The position numbers and the translations under genes are program-made. A DNA stretch of 43,594 nucleotides, from contig CAJUOQ010000018.1 in assembly GCA_910588235.1 (NCBI GenBank), forward strand, positions 1 to 43,594. The letters run 5' to 3'. This stretch comes from an uncultured Atopostipes sp. GTDB taxonomy: Bacteria > Bacillota > Bacilli > Lactobacillales > Carnobacteriaceae_A. Positions 32,711-41,102 of the stretch are shown piece by piece. Numbering within the stretch: the first letter of the stretch is position 1; every line of letters starts with the position of its first letter. Below the pieces are notes generated by a model, which saw nothing but the letters and a program-made list of their open reading frames with translations, searched no databases and was not told the origin of the DNA.

Positions 32711-34522
32711 TTACAGCTCTTCGGCAATTTCTTCGAGTTGGTTTAAGCGGTCTTCAAAGACTTTCATTGCCCGTTCGATATACTCTTTATCCGTCATATC
32801 GACGCCGGCTTTTTTCATGATTTCGATTGGGAAGTCACTACTTCCAGCTTTTAAGTAAGCCAAGTATTCTTCCAGCGCATTTTCTTCTTCATTCACAATT
32901 CGGTCCGCTAAGGCCGTCGCGGCACAGAATCCGGTCGCATATTGGTACACATAATAATTCATGTAAAAATGCGGGATACGTGACCATTCATATTCGATCC
33001 CGTCTGTATTTTCAACAGCTGGTCCGTAATATTTATCGTTAATTTCATCGTATTTTTTACTTAAAAAGTCGGCGGTTAACGGTGTTCCTTCCGCTGCGGT
33101 TTCATGCGTCCAGTGCTCAAATTCCGCAAATTGGGTTTGACGGAACACTGTGCCTTTGAACCCATCTAAATAATGGTTCAGGATTTGGGCTTTTTGTTCA
33201 TTGGACTCGGCATTTTTAAGTAAATAATCGGTTAAGATATTTTCATTCGTAGTCGATGCAATTTCCGCTAAGAAAATCGAATAATCGCCATAGACATACG
33301 GTTGATTATTGCGTGTGAAATAGCTATGCACACTGTGACCTAACTCATGCACTAACGTATATAAGTGGTTCAATGAGTCATGCCAGTTTAATAAAATATA
33401 CGGATTGGTGTCATACGTTCCTGAAGAATACGCCCCACTACGTTTGCCTTTGTTTTCTTTCACGTCGATCCAACGATTGCCAAAAGCATTTTCGAGGATT
33501 TCGCGGTATTCTTCACCTAAAATATCTAACGCGTTAAAGGTTTCTGCTTGCGCTTCTTCATACGTATATTTCATATCGGCATCCCCGATCATGGAGACGT
33601 ATAAGTCATACATATTTAACTCGTCCAGGCCGAGTAATTTTTTACGTAATTTCATGTAGCGGTGCAGTAAATGTAAATTGTCATTGACGACTTCAATTAA
33701 CGTATCGTGTACCGCTTCAGGAATATGGTTATTTGACAGTGCACGATGACGCGCTGAGTCGTAGTTGTGGGTTTTTGCTAAATAGTTATTTTTCTTCACG
33801 TTGGTTTGCAGAGTACTTGCAAACGTATTTTTCAATCCTTCATACACTTCATATAATTTAGTGAAGGCTTCTTTTCGTACGTCTTGGTTTTTACTTTCAA
33901 GTAATTGACCATATAAACCATGCGAAAGTTGCACTTCTTCCCCATCTTCATCAGTCACCATTGGGAATTCAATGTCGGCGTTGTTTAAGACGGAGAACGT
34001 TTGTGAGGAAGCGTCTAAAACCTCACCAGCCGCGGCTAGTAACCCTTCAATCTCTGCTGAAAGGACGTGCTTGCGGTTCGCGGTAATATTATTAATTTCA
34101 TGACGGTATTGTTCCAGCTCTTTATTTTCTTCGAAATACTTTTCTAACTGTTCTTCAGGTAATTCGAGCAATTCTGGTTCAAACCATGATGAAGCCTCGG
34201 TCGCACTTGTGACTAACGTTAAAGCTCGGTCACTCATCGCTTGGTATGTACTATTGCCCGTATCTTGATCGTTTTTCAAATGGGCATACGTATAAACCAC
34301 ACTAACCTCACGAAAGACGGCGAGCATCGTTTCCAATGCTTCTTGGAAAGCTTGGGCGCCCTGGTCTAAAGTACCTTCATATTTTTTAAAATCGGTAATT
34401 TTTTCAGCGGCCGCATTAAAAGCTTTTTCCCATTCGTCATCATTCACATAGATCGTTGTTAAATCCCAAGTCAGTTCTACTGGGACTTCTTCACGTGTCG
34501 GTAATTGTTTACTGTCTGTCAT
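32711..34522 (-). CDS. pepF: Oligoendopeptidase F
   Basis: Cytoplasmic zinc endopeptidase of family M3B that cuts peptides of roughly 7-17 residues. Length 603 is typical. The zinc motif HELGH is at 392-396 (YTLVHELGHSVHSYF), followed by the third ligand region FLAEIASTTNE and a substrate-binding IPHFYMNYYVYQYATGF. The N-terminal domain begins with LPTREEVPVELTWDLTTIY, as in PepF proteins. Start ATG 34522 with GGAGG 8 bases upstream, and a promoter at 34553-34581. It sits downstream of coiA as in Bacillus (coiA-pepF). It would process peptides brought in by Opp systems. Confidence 0.95.
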   Translation of the reverse strand: MTDSKQLPTREEVPVELTWDLTTIYVNDDEWEKAFNAAAEKITDFKKYEGTLDQGAQAFQEALETMLAVFREVSVVYTYAHLKNDQDTGNSTYQAMSDRALTLVTSATEASSWFEPELLELPEEQLEKYFEENKELEQYRHEINNITANRKHVLSAEIEGLLAAAGEVLDASSQTFSVLNNADIEFPMVTDEDGEEVQLSHGLYGQLLESKNQDVRKEAFTKLYEVYEGLKNTFASTLQTNVKKNNYLAKTHNYDSARHRALSNNHIPEAVHDTLIEVVNDNLHLLHRYMKLRKKLLGLDELNMYDLYVSMIGDADMKYTYEEAQAETFNALDILGEEYREILENAFGNRWIDVKENKGKRSGAYSSGTYDTNPYILLNWHDSLNHLYTLVHELGHSVHSYFTRNNQPYVYGDYSIFLAEIASTTNENILTDYLLKNAESNEQKAQILNHYLDGFKGTVFRQTQFAEFEHWTHETAAEGTPLTADFLSKKYDEINDKYYGPAVENTDGIEYEWSRIPHFYMNYYVYQYATGFCAATALADRIVNEEENALEEYLAYLKAGSSDFPIEIMKKAGVDMTDKEYIERAMKVFEDRLNQLEEIAEEL

Positions 34523-34552
34523 CTAAATTCCTCCAAACATTTTAATACTCTT

Positions 34553-34581
34553 ATCATAGCACACTCATAATCATTTTTAAA
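34553..34581 (-). promoter_or_regulatory. Promoter of pepF
   Basis: Minus-strand TTTAAA (34581-34576), 17-base spacer, TATGAT (34558-34553) with an extended TGC. It lies just past the second stop of the coiA region, so pepF need not depend on coiA transcription. Confidence 0.6.
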
Positions 34582-34596
34582 AAATCCTGAGCGCGA

Positions 34597-34770
34597 TTAC
34601 AGAAATTTACGCTCCAGTGTCTGAAACCGTTGCGGGTATTGTTGCAAGGCCCATTTATTCGGTCGAATTTGCTTAAGTGTACCCGTTGCGACTAAAACGT
34701 CTAAAAATTCAATGAGCGGTTGTCGTTTTTGGATTGGCGTCAGTTGTGGTATTTTATGGAAAGTGAAATC
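34597..34770 (-). pseudogene. coiA: Likely severed C-terminal end of coiA
   Basis: Directly after the coiA stop codon TAA (34773-34771), the same frame stays open for 57 codons to a second TAA (34599-34597). The translation is protein-like (FHKIPQLTPIQ, QPLIEFLDVLVATG, then LKQIRPNKWALQQYPQRF). Adding it would bring CoiA to about 358 residues, close to the Bacillus protein. The first stop may therefore be a CAA-to-TAA change within one gene, or the tail may be separate relic coding sequence. It has no start codon or ribosome site of its own. Confidence 0.6.
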
Positions 34771-35673
34771 TTATAGCCAGTCCTCTAATATTCGCTCCGT
34801 CAACACCGTTCGTAAAGGATACGTTTCTAATTGCAACAGTAACTGATACTTCCAGGCGAGCGGGTGCGCTTGCAGTATCCACTCGCTCGGTGTAATGACA
34901 TATAATTCTTTCGGCATAGAAATGATCGTTTCTTGGTGGTTGTAGAGTAATTGTAAGAAGTCGCGCATTTTCGTAGACGGGTATTGGCACTGCCGGCGGA
35001 TTTTTTGATGTTCGAGTGCATAATTCAGCGGCAGTTTCTTTGCTTTCTGGGATTTGAAGCGGAGTGCTAGCGGATCCCCATAACGGATCGTTCGTTTCCG
35101 CTGTGTCATTTTTTGATTTTGTTTCAATTGAAAGCTATAGCGATACGCCAGTCTTTTGTGAGCGACCGAATAGTGAAACAAAACAATGTGCTCGTCAACT
35201 TGCGTTAAACAAGCTTTTTGAAAAGCTGTTAATTGACGGCGATATTTAAACTGCTCGCCTAGAAGCCAGATAACTTCATAGCCTGCTTCGAAATAGCCCG
35301 TTGTTCGGGCCACCACCTGTTCGATCGCGATCGGACTGCATTGAAACTCCACCGCAATCTGTCGTGTCGGTGTGGTGACAAGTACATCCGGTCGTTGTTG
35401 CAGCGCCGGCAAATATGCTTCTAACTGATGGGGAATATTTAACTGCTCCAACCACGCTGCTAACTGTAACTTTCCTTGCAGATGTTCTGCCGTCTCTCCT
35501 TCAGAAAAAACGGCACAGGCTTCTTTTTGATAATGAGCAAAATGAGGCCGCAGCACCGCTCCTCTTTTCAAATGGACCGCTCCTTGACAGGCCGGACAGC
35601 GATATTCTTCCGATCGGTTTAATGTCGTACCCGCCAACACCAACTCTTCTGCTTGATTCATTGCGACTAACAT
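34771..35673 (-). CDS. coiA: Competence protein CoiA, probably truncated
   Basis: Nuclease-like protein needed for processing incoming DNA during transformation in streptococci and Bacillus. The N-terminus has a zinc-ribbon-like YRCPACQ (Cys26, Cys29) and LRPHFAH; the PD-(D/E)xK nuclease core shows QRPDVLV (Asp96) and IAVEFQ (Glu109, Gln111). The frame can be read upstream to 35796, but GGAGGG (35684-35679) places the start at ATG 35673, giving 300 residues. The stop at 34771 is followed by 57 more open codons in the same frame, so the protein seems shortened at its C-terminus by a nonsense codon. The catalytic core is untouched, so activity may remain. Neighbours mecA, spx and pepF match the Bacillus order. 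Confidence 0.85.
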   Translation of the reverse strand: MLVAMNQAEELVLAGTTLNRSEEYRCPACQGAVHLKRGAVLRPHFAHYQKEACAVFSEGETAEHLQGKLQLAAWLEQLNIPHQLEAYLPALQQRPDVLVTTPTRQIAVEFQCSPIAIEQVVARTTGYFEAGYEVIWLLGEQFKYRRQLTAFQKACLTQVDEHIVLFHYSVAHKRLAYRYSFQLKQNQKMTQRKRTIRYGDPLALRFKSQKAKKLPLNYALEHQKIRRQCQYPSTKMRDFLQLLYNHQETIISMPKELYVITPSEWILQAHPLAWKYQLLLQLETYPLRTVLTERILEDWL

Positions 35674-35777
35674 ATGATCCCTCCAAAAATACTCTCTACT
35701 TATACATTTGCATCTTTTTCGATATTTCACGAAAAAAGAGTAAGTTTTTGGAAAGATTGTGAAAAGAATAATAAAAC

Positions 35778-35849
35778 ACCGCAAAAAGCAAAGCATCGCC
35801 CAACAACCTACTCATTTGCTGTTGTTTGATGCCTTCCACTTTTTGCGGT
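35778..35849 (-). terminator. Terminator between mecA and coiA
   Basis: Outer arms ACCGCAAAAAG (35778-35788) and CTTTTTGCGGT (35839-35849) are perfect, and inner arms GCATCGCCCAACAAC and GTTGTTTGATGC extend the stem with bulges. On the minus strand it ends in GTTTTATTATT. It would stop mecA transcripts before coiA. Confidence 0.8.
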
Positions 35850-35868
35850 ATTTCGTTTTTATTTGATT

Positions 35869-36552
35869 TTATTTAAAATAGTGACGAACGGTCTCGAGTG
35901 CGACGTCTTCTACGATCAATTTCCCATGTTCGAGTAAAACATCGGAAGAAATTTTGCTTTTCTCGCCGTATTCTAGCACAAGCGCCGTTTCTTCTTCGGG
36001 TGTACGTAACGAATATTCATCGTCCATAAAATATAATTCTAGATAGTACATCCCATTAAATTGGTATAAGCTAGAGAATCCACTTTCTATTTGAAAAAAT
36101 TGTGCTAATTGGATGAGTTGTTCGAAAATTCTAAACTCAATCACAATGCGATGATCATCTGGTTCATCTTCATTTTGAACAAAGTCCGTTTGCTCTCCAG
36201 CATTTTCTTGCGCGTCGGGCTGTTTTTCAAAGCGACTGTAATCGTAATTTGACTTTGAATTCGATTCATCATATTCATTGAAATCGACATTCGATAAGAA
36301 GTTTTCGTGCATATCTGCATTTTTACTAATAAATAATTCTAAACCGTTGCGGTTAGGCATAACTTGAAAAGTGACTGCATCAGATTCTTGGAATTCTTCA
36401 TCAATATCGACCTCTTCTAAAATACTATAGAAGAATGTCTCAATTTGTTTTTGGTTCCCCAATAAATCTAAAAAGGTATACCCACGTGCTTCTAAATCAT
36501 CATTTTCGATTCGAACGCGTATCGTATCATCATTGATATGTTCTATTTCCAT
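35869..36552 (-). CDS. mecA: ClpC adaptor protein MecA
   Basis: Adaptor that delivers substrates such as competence regulators to the ClpCP protease. The N-terminal substrate-binding domain (1-80) starts MEIEHINDDTIRVRIENDDL and continues with FLDLLGNQKQIETFFYSILEEVD. An acidic linker spans about 85-125, and the C-terminal ClpC-binding domain includes VIEFRIFEQLIQLAQFFQ and the YLELYF strand. Length 227 is normal. AGGTG lies upstream of ATG 36552, and a promoter at 36606-36633. It is flanked by spx and coiA as in Bacillus. Confidence 0.94.
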   Translation of the reverse strand: MEIEHINDDTIRVRIENDDLEARGYTFLDLLGNQKQIETFFYSILEEVDIDEEFQESDAVTFQVMPNRNGLELFISKNADMHENFLSNVDFNEYDESNSKSNYDYSRFEKQPDAQENAGEQTDFVQNEDEPDDHRIVIEFRIFEQLIQLAQFFQIESGFSSLYQFNGMYYLELYFMDDEYSLRTPEEETALVLEYGEKSKISSDVLLEHGKLIVEDVALETVRHYFK

Positions 36553-36605
36553 TGCTTACACCTCATTCCTTCATCTGATGAAATTCCTATCTTATTTCTT
36601 TACTA

Positions 36606-36633
36606 ATTGTAGCCTATTTATAGAAAATGTAAA
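36606..36633 (-). promoter_or_regulatory. Promoter of mecA
   Basis: Minus-strand TTTACA (36633-36628), 16-base spacer, TACAAT (36611-36606). It is located between the spx terminator and mecA, so mecA is transcribed on its own. Confidence 0.7.
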
Positions 36634-36724
36634 GCATTAGACGCCATTTCATCGAATAACTGTTCTTGTACCTAGTATAACTTTAATTTTATCGTTTGAC
36701 TAGTTTTTGCCTTATTCTTTCGAA

Positions 36725-36759
36725 AAATAAAAGCCACTAAATGTTTGCGCATTTAATGG
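36725..36759 (-). terminator. Terminator of spx
   Basis: CCACTAAATG (36734-36743) pairs with CATTTAATGG (36750-36759) through nine Watson-Crick pairs and one wobble. On the minus strand it is followed by CTTTTATTTTT. Confidence 0.8.
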
Positions 36760-36770
36760 ACAGTTATTGG

Positions 36771-37187
36771 CTACTCCATACTCCCCTCAAAGGAGGCAAT
36801 CATTTCTTTTGCTTTATGGAGTTGTTTTTGTCGCACTTTTCGTGGGACAAATTGACGAATTTCACTTTCATTAAAACCGACTTGAATACGACGTTGGTCG
36901 ATAATAATCGGCTTTCTTAAAATTTCAGGATGTTCCTGAATGAGTTCGTAAAGCTCGTTGAGCGAATAATCGTCAATATCGATATTTAGTTTTTTGAACG
37001 CTTTGGATCTTGTTGAAATAATCTCCTCTGTGCCTGTTGAAGTCAAGCTCATAATTTTTTCGAGCTCGGATTGAGACGGGGGATTTTTTATAATATTTCT
37101 TTCGATATAAGGAATATTATATTCTTCTAGCCATGCATGAGCTTTTCGGCAAGACGTACAGCTAGGAGACAAATAGATGATTACCAT
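36771..37187 (-). CDS. spx: Redox-responsive transcriptional regulator Spx
   Basis: ArsC-fold protein that binds the RNA polymerase alpha C-terminal domain and redirects transcription under thiol stress. The redox switch CTSC is at residues 10-13, exactly the Spx position. The C-terminal half contains RKPIIIDQRRIQVGFNESEIRQFVPR, read here as separate Spx-like segments around the key Arg of the polymerase interface. The frame opens at TTG 37205, which overlaps the AAGGAG site; ATG 37187 is the start (138 residues). It has its own promoter and terminator. The degradation partners MecA/SpxH are encoded in the same region. The CxxC motif separates it from Spx-like proteins with CxxS. Confidence 0.92.
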   Translation of the reverse strand: MVIIYLSPSCTSCRKAHAWLEEYNIPYIERNIIKNPPSQSELEKIMSLTSTGTEEIISTRSKAFKKLNIDIDDYSLNELYELIQEHPEILRKPIIIDQRRIQVGFNESEIRQFVPRKVRQKQLHKAKEMIASFEGSME

Positions 37188-37253
37188 TGTTTTATCTCCT
37201 TCCAAATTTAATAAAACGTTGATAAGCGTTCCTCCAGTTTAAAGAATGGTCTT

Positions 37254-37282
37254 AATATATCGCAAAAAAGCTTAAAAATCAA
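37254..37282 (-). promoter_or_regulatory. Promoter of spx
   Basis: Minus-strand TTGATT (37282-37277), 17-base spacer, TATATT (37259-37254). It leaves an untranslated leader of about 60 bases before ATG 37187. Confidence 0.7.
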
Positions 37283-37335
37283 TCGCATTTCCGTACTTTT
37301 GAGAATTTAATGAGAAAATCATTAAAGAAACAAAA

Positions 37336-37380
37336 GAAACACCGCATCCTTCTCCCTTTCTGAACGATGTGATGTCTCCT
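37336..37380 (-). terminator. Probable terminator of lplA
   Basis: CACCGCATC (37340-37348) pairs with GATGTGATG (37366-37374) with one wobble and one mismatch. On the minus strand it is followed by TTTCTTTTGTTTC. It is 34 bases past the lplA stop. Confidence 0.5.
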
Positions 37381-37413
37381 TTGTGTAAACTATTTATTAT
37401 TTTAAGGTGTTGT

Positions 37414-38436
37414 TTAGTAAATGAGTTCGGTGAGTTTTTCAGCTGAGATATCTCCGATATATTTGTTTAAGTCAACTTCTTCTAACGCTGATTTAATGGC
37501 AGCGACTTCGTATTTTTCGCCCCGGAGTTGATCTTCCACATCAGAAATCTCGCCTAGACCAAAGAAGTCTCCGTAGATTTTAATATCAGAGATGATGCCT
37601 TTCTCGACGTTTAATTTCACTTCCACGGTGCCGACACCTTCGACACGTTCACTGCGCTCTAAGTCGAAATCCGGCGACTCGCCGTAGTTCCACTCCCAGT
37701 TAGCCGTGTATTGTTCAGCGAATTTCTCGATGTTTTCCCAGTCTTCATCCGTTAACACATATTCTTTCACATCGTCAACATCATCCACATCGAAAATGTT
37801 TAAAAGTAAACGTTCGCGGAAATCTTTTGTGCTCATGTCTTGGTACTCGTCATCCATATAAGGCGTAATGTTTGTGACGCGGCTCCGAATCGATTTGATG
37901 CCTTTGGATTCGAGCTTATGTTTTTTCGGTTTTAAAGCACCGACCACCGCATCAATTTGCGAGTCAAACATTAACGTGCCGTGTGATGTCATGCGGCCAT
38001 TTTTCGAATACATCGCGTTTCCGGAGAATTTTTTATCCCCAATCACTAAATCATTACGGCCACGTAATTCCGCATCTTCCACTCCCATTTTGTGTAATGC
38101 ATCGATCACAGGTTGTGTGAATTTTTCAAAGTTACGGAAGGAATCGCCATCGTCTTTGGTGATAAAGCAGAAATTAAGCACGCCTAAATCGTGATAAACC
38201 GCGCCTCCACCACTAAAGCGACGGACCACATTCACGCCATGTTCTTCCACATAGTCTGTGTTCACTTCTTCGTAAGTGTTTTGGTTTTTTCCGATAATAA
38301 TGGAGTTGTCGTTAATATAGAAAAGTAACATCGGCTCATCTAATTCGACTTCGTTCAGCAAGTAGTATTCGATCGCTAAGTTGATGCTGGCATCATTGAT
38401 TTCTTCGCCGTTACGTTGGTTTCTTACGTAATACAT
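37414..38436 (-). CDS. lplA: Lipoate-protein ligase A
   Basis: ATP-dependent enzyme that attaches lipoate, via lipoyl-AMP, to lysines of 2-oxoacid dehydrogenases and the glycine cleavage H protein. Motifs: RRFSGGGAVYHD (72-83), the nucleotide/lipoate loop, and the catalytic lysine in GDKKFSGNA (Lys136), followed by HGTLMFD. A C-terminal accessory domain of about 90 residues is present (from about 250), as in bacterial LplA. The frame extends upstream to 38490, but AAAAGGAG at about 38455-38448 fits ATG 38436 (340 residues) best, though its 12-base spacing is long. The enzyme suggests scavenging of external lipoate. It is transcribed alone. Confidence 0.92.
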   Translation of the reverse strand: MYYVRNQRNGEEINDASINLAIEYYLLNEVELDEPMLLFYINDNSIIIGKNQNTYEEVNTDYVEEHGVNVVRRFSGGGAVYHDLGVLNFCFITKDDGDSFRNFEKFTQPVIDALHKMGVEDAELRGRNDLVIGDKKFSGNAMYSKNGRMTSHGTLMFDSQIDAVVGALKPKKHKLESKGIKSIRSRVTNITPYMDDEYQDMSTKDFRERLLLNIFDVDDVDDVKEYVLTDEDWENIEKFAEQYTANWEWNYGESPDFDLERSERVEGVGTVEVKLNVEKGIISDIKIYGDFFGLGEISDVEDQLRGEKYEVAAIKSALEEVDLNKYIGDISAEKLTELIY

Positions 38437-38496
38437 TCTGATTTGAATCTCCTTTTCTGTTTTATACTCTCCATCCATTTTACAAGACATTCCTTA

Positions 38497-38540
38497 AAAA
38501 AACAGCTAATCAAGCAAATTGAGCTTAATTAACTGTTTTT
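38497..38540 (-). terminator. Terminator of the M42 aminopeptidase gene
   Basis: AAAACAGCTAATCAAGC pairs with GCTTAATTAACTGTTTT over 17 positions with two mismatches, loop 7. A T-run follows on the minus strand. A second, weaker hairpin (ATAAAAACA/TGTTTTTAT, about 38571-38592) overlaps the stop codon itself. Confidence 0.75.
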
Positions 38541-38588
38541 GTTTAGATGAAATGGGGTTTGTGCGGGTTTATAAAAACAATCTTGTTT

Positions 38589-39674
38589 TTATCCGCCGTA
38601 AGTAATCTTTTCGACCGTTTCTTTATCTAAACGTCGCACTACTTCTTCGACTAATTTCACGGTGTTGTGATAATCATCTTCGTGAATAATTGATGAGTGT
38701 GAATGGAGATAACGTGTCGGCACCGTAATCGCCAGCGACGGGATTCCTTGTCCCGAAACATGTTGGCTGCCGGCATCCGTTCCGCCCCCTGGGATTACCG
38801 TGTATTGGAAGGGAATATCCAACTCTTCCGCCACATCGATCACAAAATCGCGTAACTCTTTATGGGCAATCATGCTTGCGTCATAAATAATCACTTGTGG
38901 GCCTTCACCCAATTTAGAATCGGCTTCTTCCGGTGTCATACCTGGCGTATCGCCCGCTGTTCCGGTATCAAGCGCAAAGGAAATATCCGGTTGTACCACA
39001 TTAGTCGCCGTTTTCGCGCCCCGTAATCCGACCTCTTCTTGTACATTGCCAACCGCATAGAGCGAGTTGTCTAAGTCTTCCGCACTTAATTTTTTGAAGA
39101 CTTCTAACGCTACGGCGACGCCAATACGGTTATCCCATGCTTTAGCCAGCAAGAATTTTGAATCATTGAGACGACGATAAGGCGAGTAAGGCACAATCAT
39201 ATCTCCCGGACGGACGCCCCAGTCCTTCACTTCATCCGCACTCGTCGCTCCAATATCGATAAACATATCTTCAATTTTATAAGGCTTTTTCCGAGCAGCG
39301 GCCGTCAACACATGCGGTGGTTTGGAACCGATAACCCCATGCAGCAACTCGCCGGCACCCGTTTTAACTTCCACTTGTTGCCCTAGCAACACTTGATTCC
39401 ACCAGCCACCGAGCGTTTGGAATTTGATAAAGCCTTCGTCCGTAATGCGTGTCACCATGAACCCGACTTCATCCAGGTGCCCCGCAAACATAATACGCGA
39501 TGCCTCTTCTGGCCCTTTCTTCTCCGCAATAATACTGCCTAAACCATCTTGCAGCATTGCATCCGCATAAGGTTCCGCAAACGCTGTAAACACCTCGCGC
39601 ACCTCTTGTTCATTTCCAGGCACCCCACGCGCCGTCACCAAATCAATTAACAACTGATCCTCTTCTTTTGTCAT
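38589..39674 (-). CDS. M42 family glutamyl/leucyl aminopeptidase
   Basis: Cytoplasmic metalloaminopeptidase of the M42 (PepA/FrvX/YsdC) family that forms large tetrahedral complexes and trims short peptides. Metal and catalytic motifs, in order: FAGHLDEVGF (His66, Asp68), LLAKAWDNRIG with the bridging Asp, VQEEVGLRGA with the catalytic Glu pair, FALDTGTAGD, and the final HSHSSIIHEDD zinc ligand. Length 361 is typical. AGGATG lies before ATG 39674. In lactococci PepA of this family releases N-terminal Glu/Asp; that specificity is only inferred. With pepF, pip, the M20 enzyme and OppA, it indicates peptide-based nutrition. Confidence 0.93.
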   Translation of the reverse strand: MTKEEDQLLIDLVTARGVPGNEQEVREVFTAFAEPYADAMLQDGLGSIIAEKKGPEEASRIMFAGHLDEVGFMVTRITDEGFIKFQTLGGWWNQVLLGQQVEVKTGAGELLHGVIGSKPPHVLTAAARKKPYKIEDMFIDIGATSADEVKDWGVRPGDMIVPYSPYRRLNDSKFLLAKAWDNRIGVAVALEVFKKLSAEDLDNSLYAVGNVQEEVGLRGAKTATNVVQPDISFALDTGTAGDTPGMTPEEADSKLGEGPQVIIYDASMIAHKELRDFVIDVAEELDIPFQYTVIPGGGTDAGSQHVSGQGIPSLAITVPTRYLHSHSSIIHEDDYHNTVKLVEEVVRRLDKETVEKITYGG

Positions 39675-39773
39675 ACAACATCCTACTTTCTAATAATTCC
39701 TTAATCTTATTCTAGCATATTTAGAAAGGAATGCATTGATTTTTTATGGTACGACTACTTTGAGGGGTTCGAC

Positions 39774-39941
39774 GAAACGTTTTAGGTTTTTGTTTCGTAA
39801 GAATAGTTGGTTGGCGAAACGTTTTTACTTTTCGTTTCAATGAGCGCTCATTTTATCGAAACGTTTCTTGTTTTTGTTACTTTGGCGATATTTTTTATCG
39901 AAACGTTTTATAGTTTCATTTCGGTGAGCCAGTCTATATTC
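39774..39941 (+). repeat. Four tandem 42-bp repeats upstream of the NERD gene
   Basis: Units begin at 39774, 39816, 39858 and 39900, exactly 42 bases apart. Each opens with GAAACGTTTT or GAAACGTTTC; the third unit has the full 10-base palindrome. About 8 bases later most units carry a second element close to TTTCGTTTC, then TGAGC and an AT-rich ending TTTATC. A partial unit (ACTTTGAGGGG) precedes the first. No gene fits here; stop codons fall in the first unit in all likely frames. Confidence 0.9.
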
Positions 39942-40029
39942 ACTTTCTTTTAAAAACTTTCGTGAAATTTCATTTTAAATGCAAATATATATAGTAGAGG
40001 GTTAAATATTTATAGGAAGTAGGGATTTT

Positions 40030-41076
40030 TTGATTATACACCAGACAAAGTTGATGAAAGAATTAGCTCAATTTCCCACGTTGTTGGATTTTAAAGATAT
40101 TGCCAATAGTCGAGGGCTTATTCAGACAAAGAATGAGAGGCAAGATTATAAAAGCTTGAAGTTAGGTTCTGTAGGAGAAGCGAAATTTTTGAGCTTTTTA
40201 CAAACAGAAGGTGCAGAACATTGGATGGGGTTAACGAATTTATGGCTGGATGACGGTCGTTCCTTTGAGTGTGATTTTGTATTAATTACGAGTCACTGTG
40301 TGTATGTCTTTGAAATTAAAAATTATACTGGACATTTTATTTATGAAGACGCACGCTGCATGATCGGCCAGCTGAAAATGGATTATGATGTTATTCAACA
40401 AGCGCGGAAATCTTATTTGAAGCTGCAGAAAATTTGTCAGGAGTTTATGCCGGCTCTCCCCGTAAAAGGAGCGATTGTCTTTATCGGCGAGAAAAATAAA
40501 GTATCGATTAAATCACCTATTTCAGATATCGAAGTCTTAGGTTTAACAGATTTATATGAATATATTCAACAAATTAAACAAGAAGAGCGTAGAGGGCACT
40601 ACTATCCGATCCAGACGAAACAATTGCTCGCTCACCTGGAACAATATGAAAAATGTGACCCTTTCTTACCACAACCTTTTTCTAAGGCAGAATTGACGAC
40701 TGCGCATAAAGGTATTTATTGTTCTCACTGTCAGAATTATGAGCTGCAGATCGAAAAACATTATGTCATCTGTTCCTGCGGCATGCACGAACCACGTGAA
40801 GAAGCTATTGTGCGTTCTGCTTGTGAGTACGGCGTTCTTACTTTTGGTCGGAATTTCTCAACCGGTGATATTGTCGATTTTATCGATCACCAAGCCTCTC
40901 ACGTTTATGTCAAAAAGGTTTTAAATAAACATTTCGATTATACTTCTAATCGGCGTTTTTCCTATCATCACACCAAAAATTTGCCGTACGATCGCATTTT
41001 AGAACATTTCAATTTTTCCCTGTCCAAAAATTTTTATACAAAGCGTGCGAATGGACAATGGTTGATTTTTGATTGA
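40030..41076 (+). CDS. NERD-domain protein with C-terminal zinc-ribbon-like region
   Basis: Protein of 348 residues with a NERD domain, a PD-(D/E)xK nuclease-related fold. Motifs: LGSVGEAKFL (Glu50), FECDFVLIT (Asp82) and the catalytic-type VFEIKNYTG (Glu95, Lys97), all intact. A four-Cys zinc-ribbon-like patch follows at 231-250 (YCSHCQNYEL, ICSCGMHE), then an unrecognised C-terminal domain to the end. The start TTG 40030 lies six bases after AGGGA. NERD proteins occur in varied contexts including DNA processing and plasmid- or phage-related genes; no function is established for this one. It is transcribed opposite to its left neighbour and flanked on both sides by 42-bp repeats, which suggests a self-contained cassette. 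Confidence 0.82.
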   Translation: MIIHQTKLMKELAQFPTLLDFKDIANSRGLIQTKNERQDYKSLKLGSVGEAKFLSFLQTEGAEHWMGLTNLWLDDGRSFECDFVLITSHCVYVFEIKNYTGHFIYEDARCMIGQLKMDYDVIQQARKSYLKLQKICQEFMPALPVKGAIVFIGEKNKVSIKSPISDIEVLGLTDLYEYIQQIKQEERRGHYYPIQTKQLLAHLEQYEKCDPFLPQPFSKAELTTAHKGIYCSHCQNYELQIEKHYVICSCGMHEPREEAIVRSACEYGVLTFGRNFSTGDIVDFIDHQASHVYVKKVLNKHFDYTSNRRFSYHHTKNLPYDRILEHFNFSLSKNFYTKRANGQWLIFD

Positions 41077-41102
41077 GAATCGCCCGAAAGATTGGAGCCA
41101 TC

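Noticed and set aside
34754..35021. Small minus-strand ORFs overlapping the end of coiA
   Set aside because: They lie in other frames within coiA, without ribosome sites.
35674..35796. N-terminal extension of CoiA
   Set aside because: The ribosome site GGAGGG lies at 35684-35679, inside the extension, and the extra residues do not resemble CoiA.
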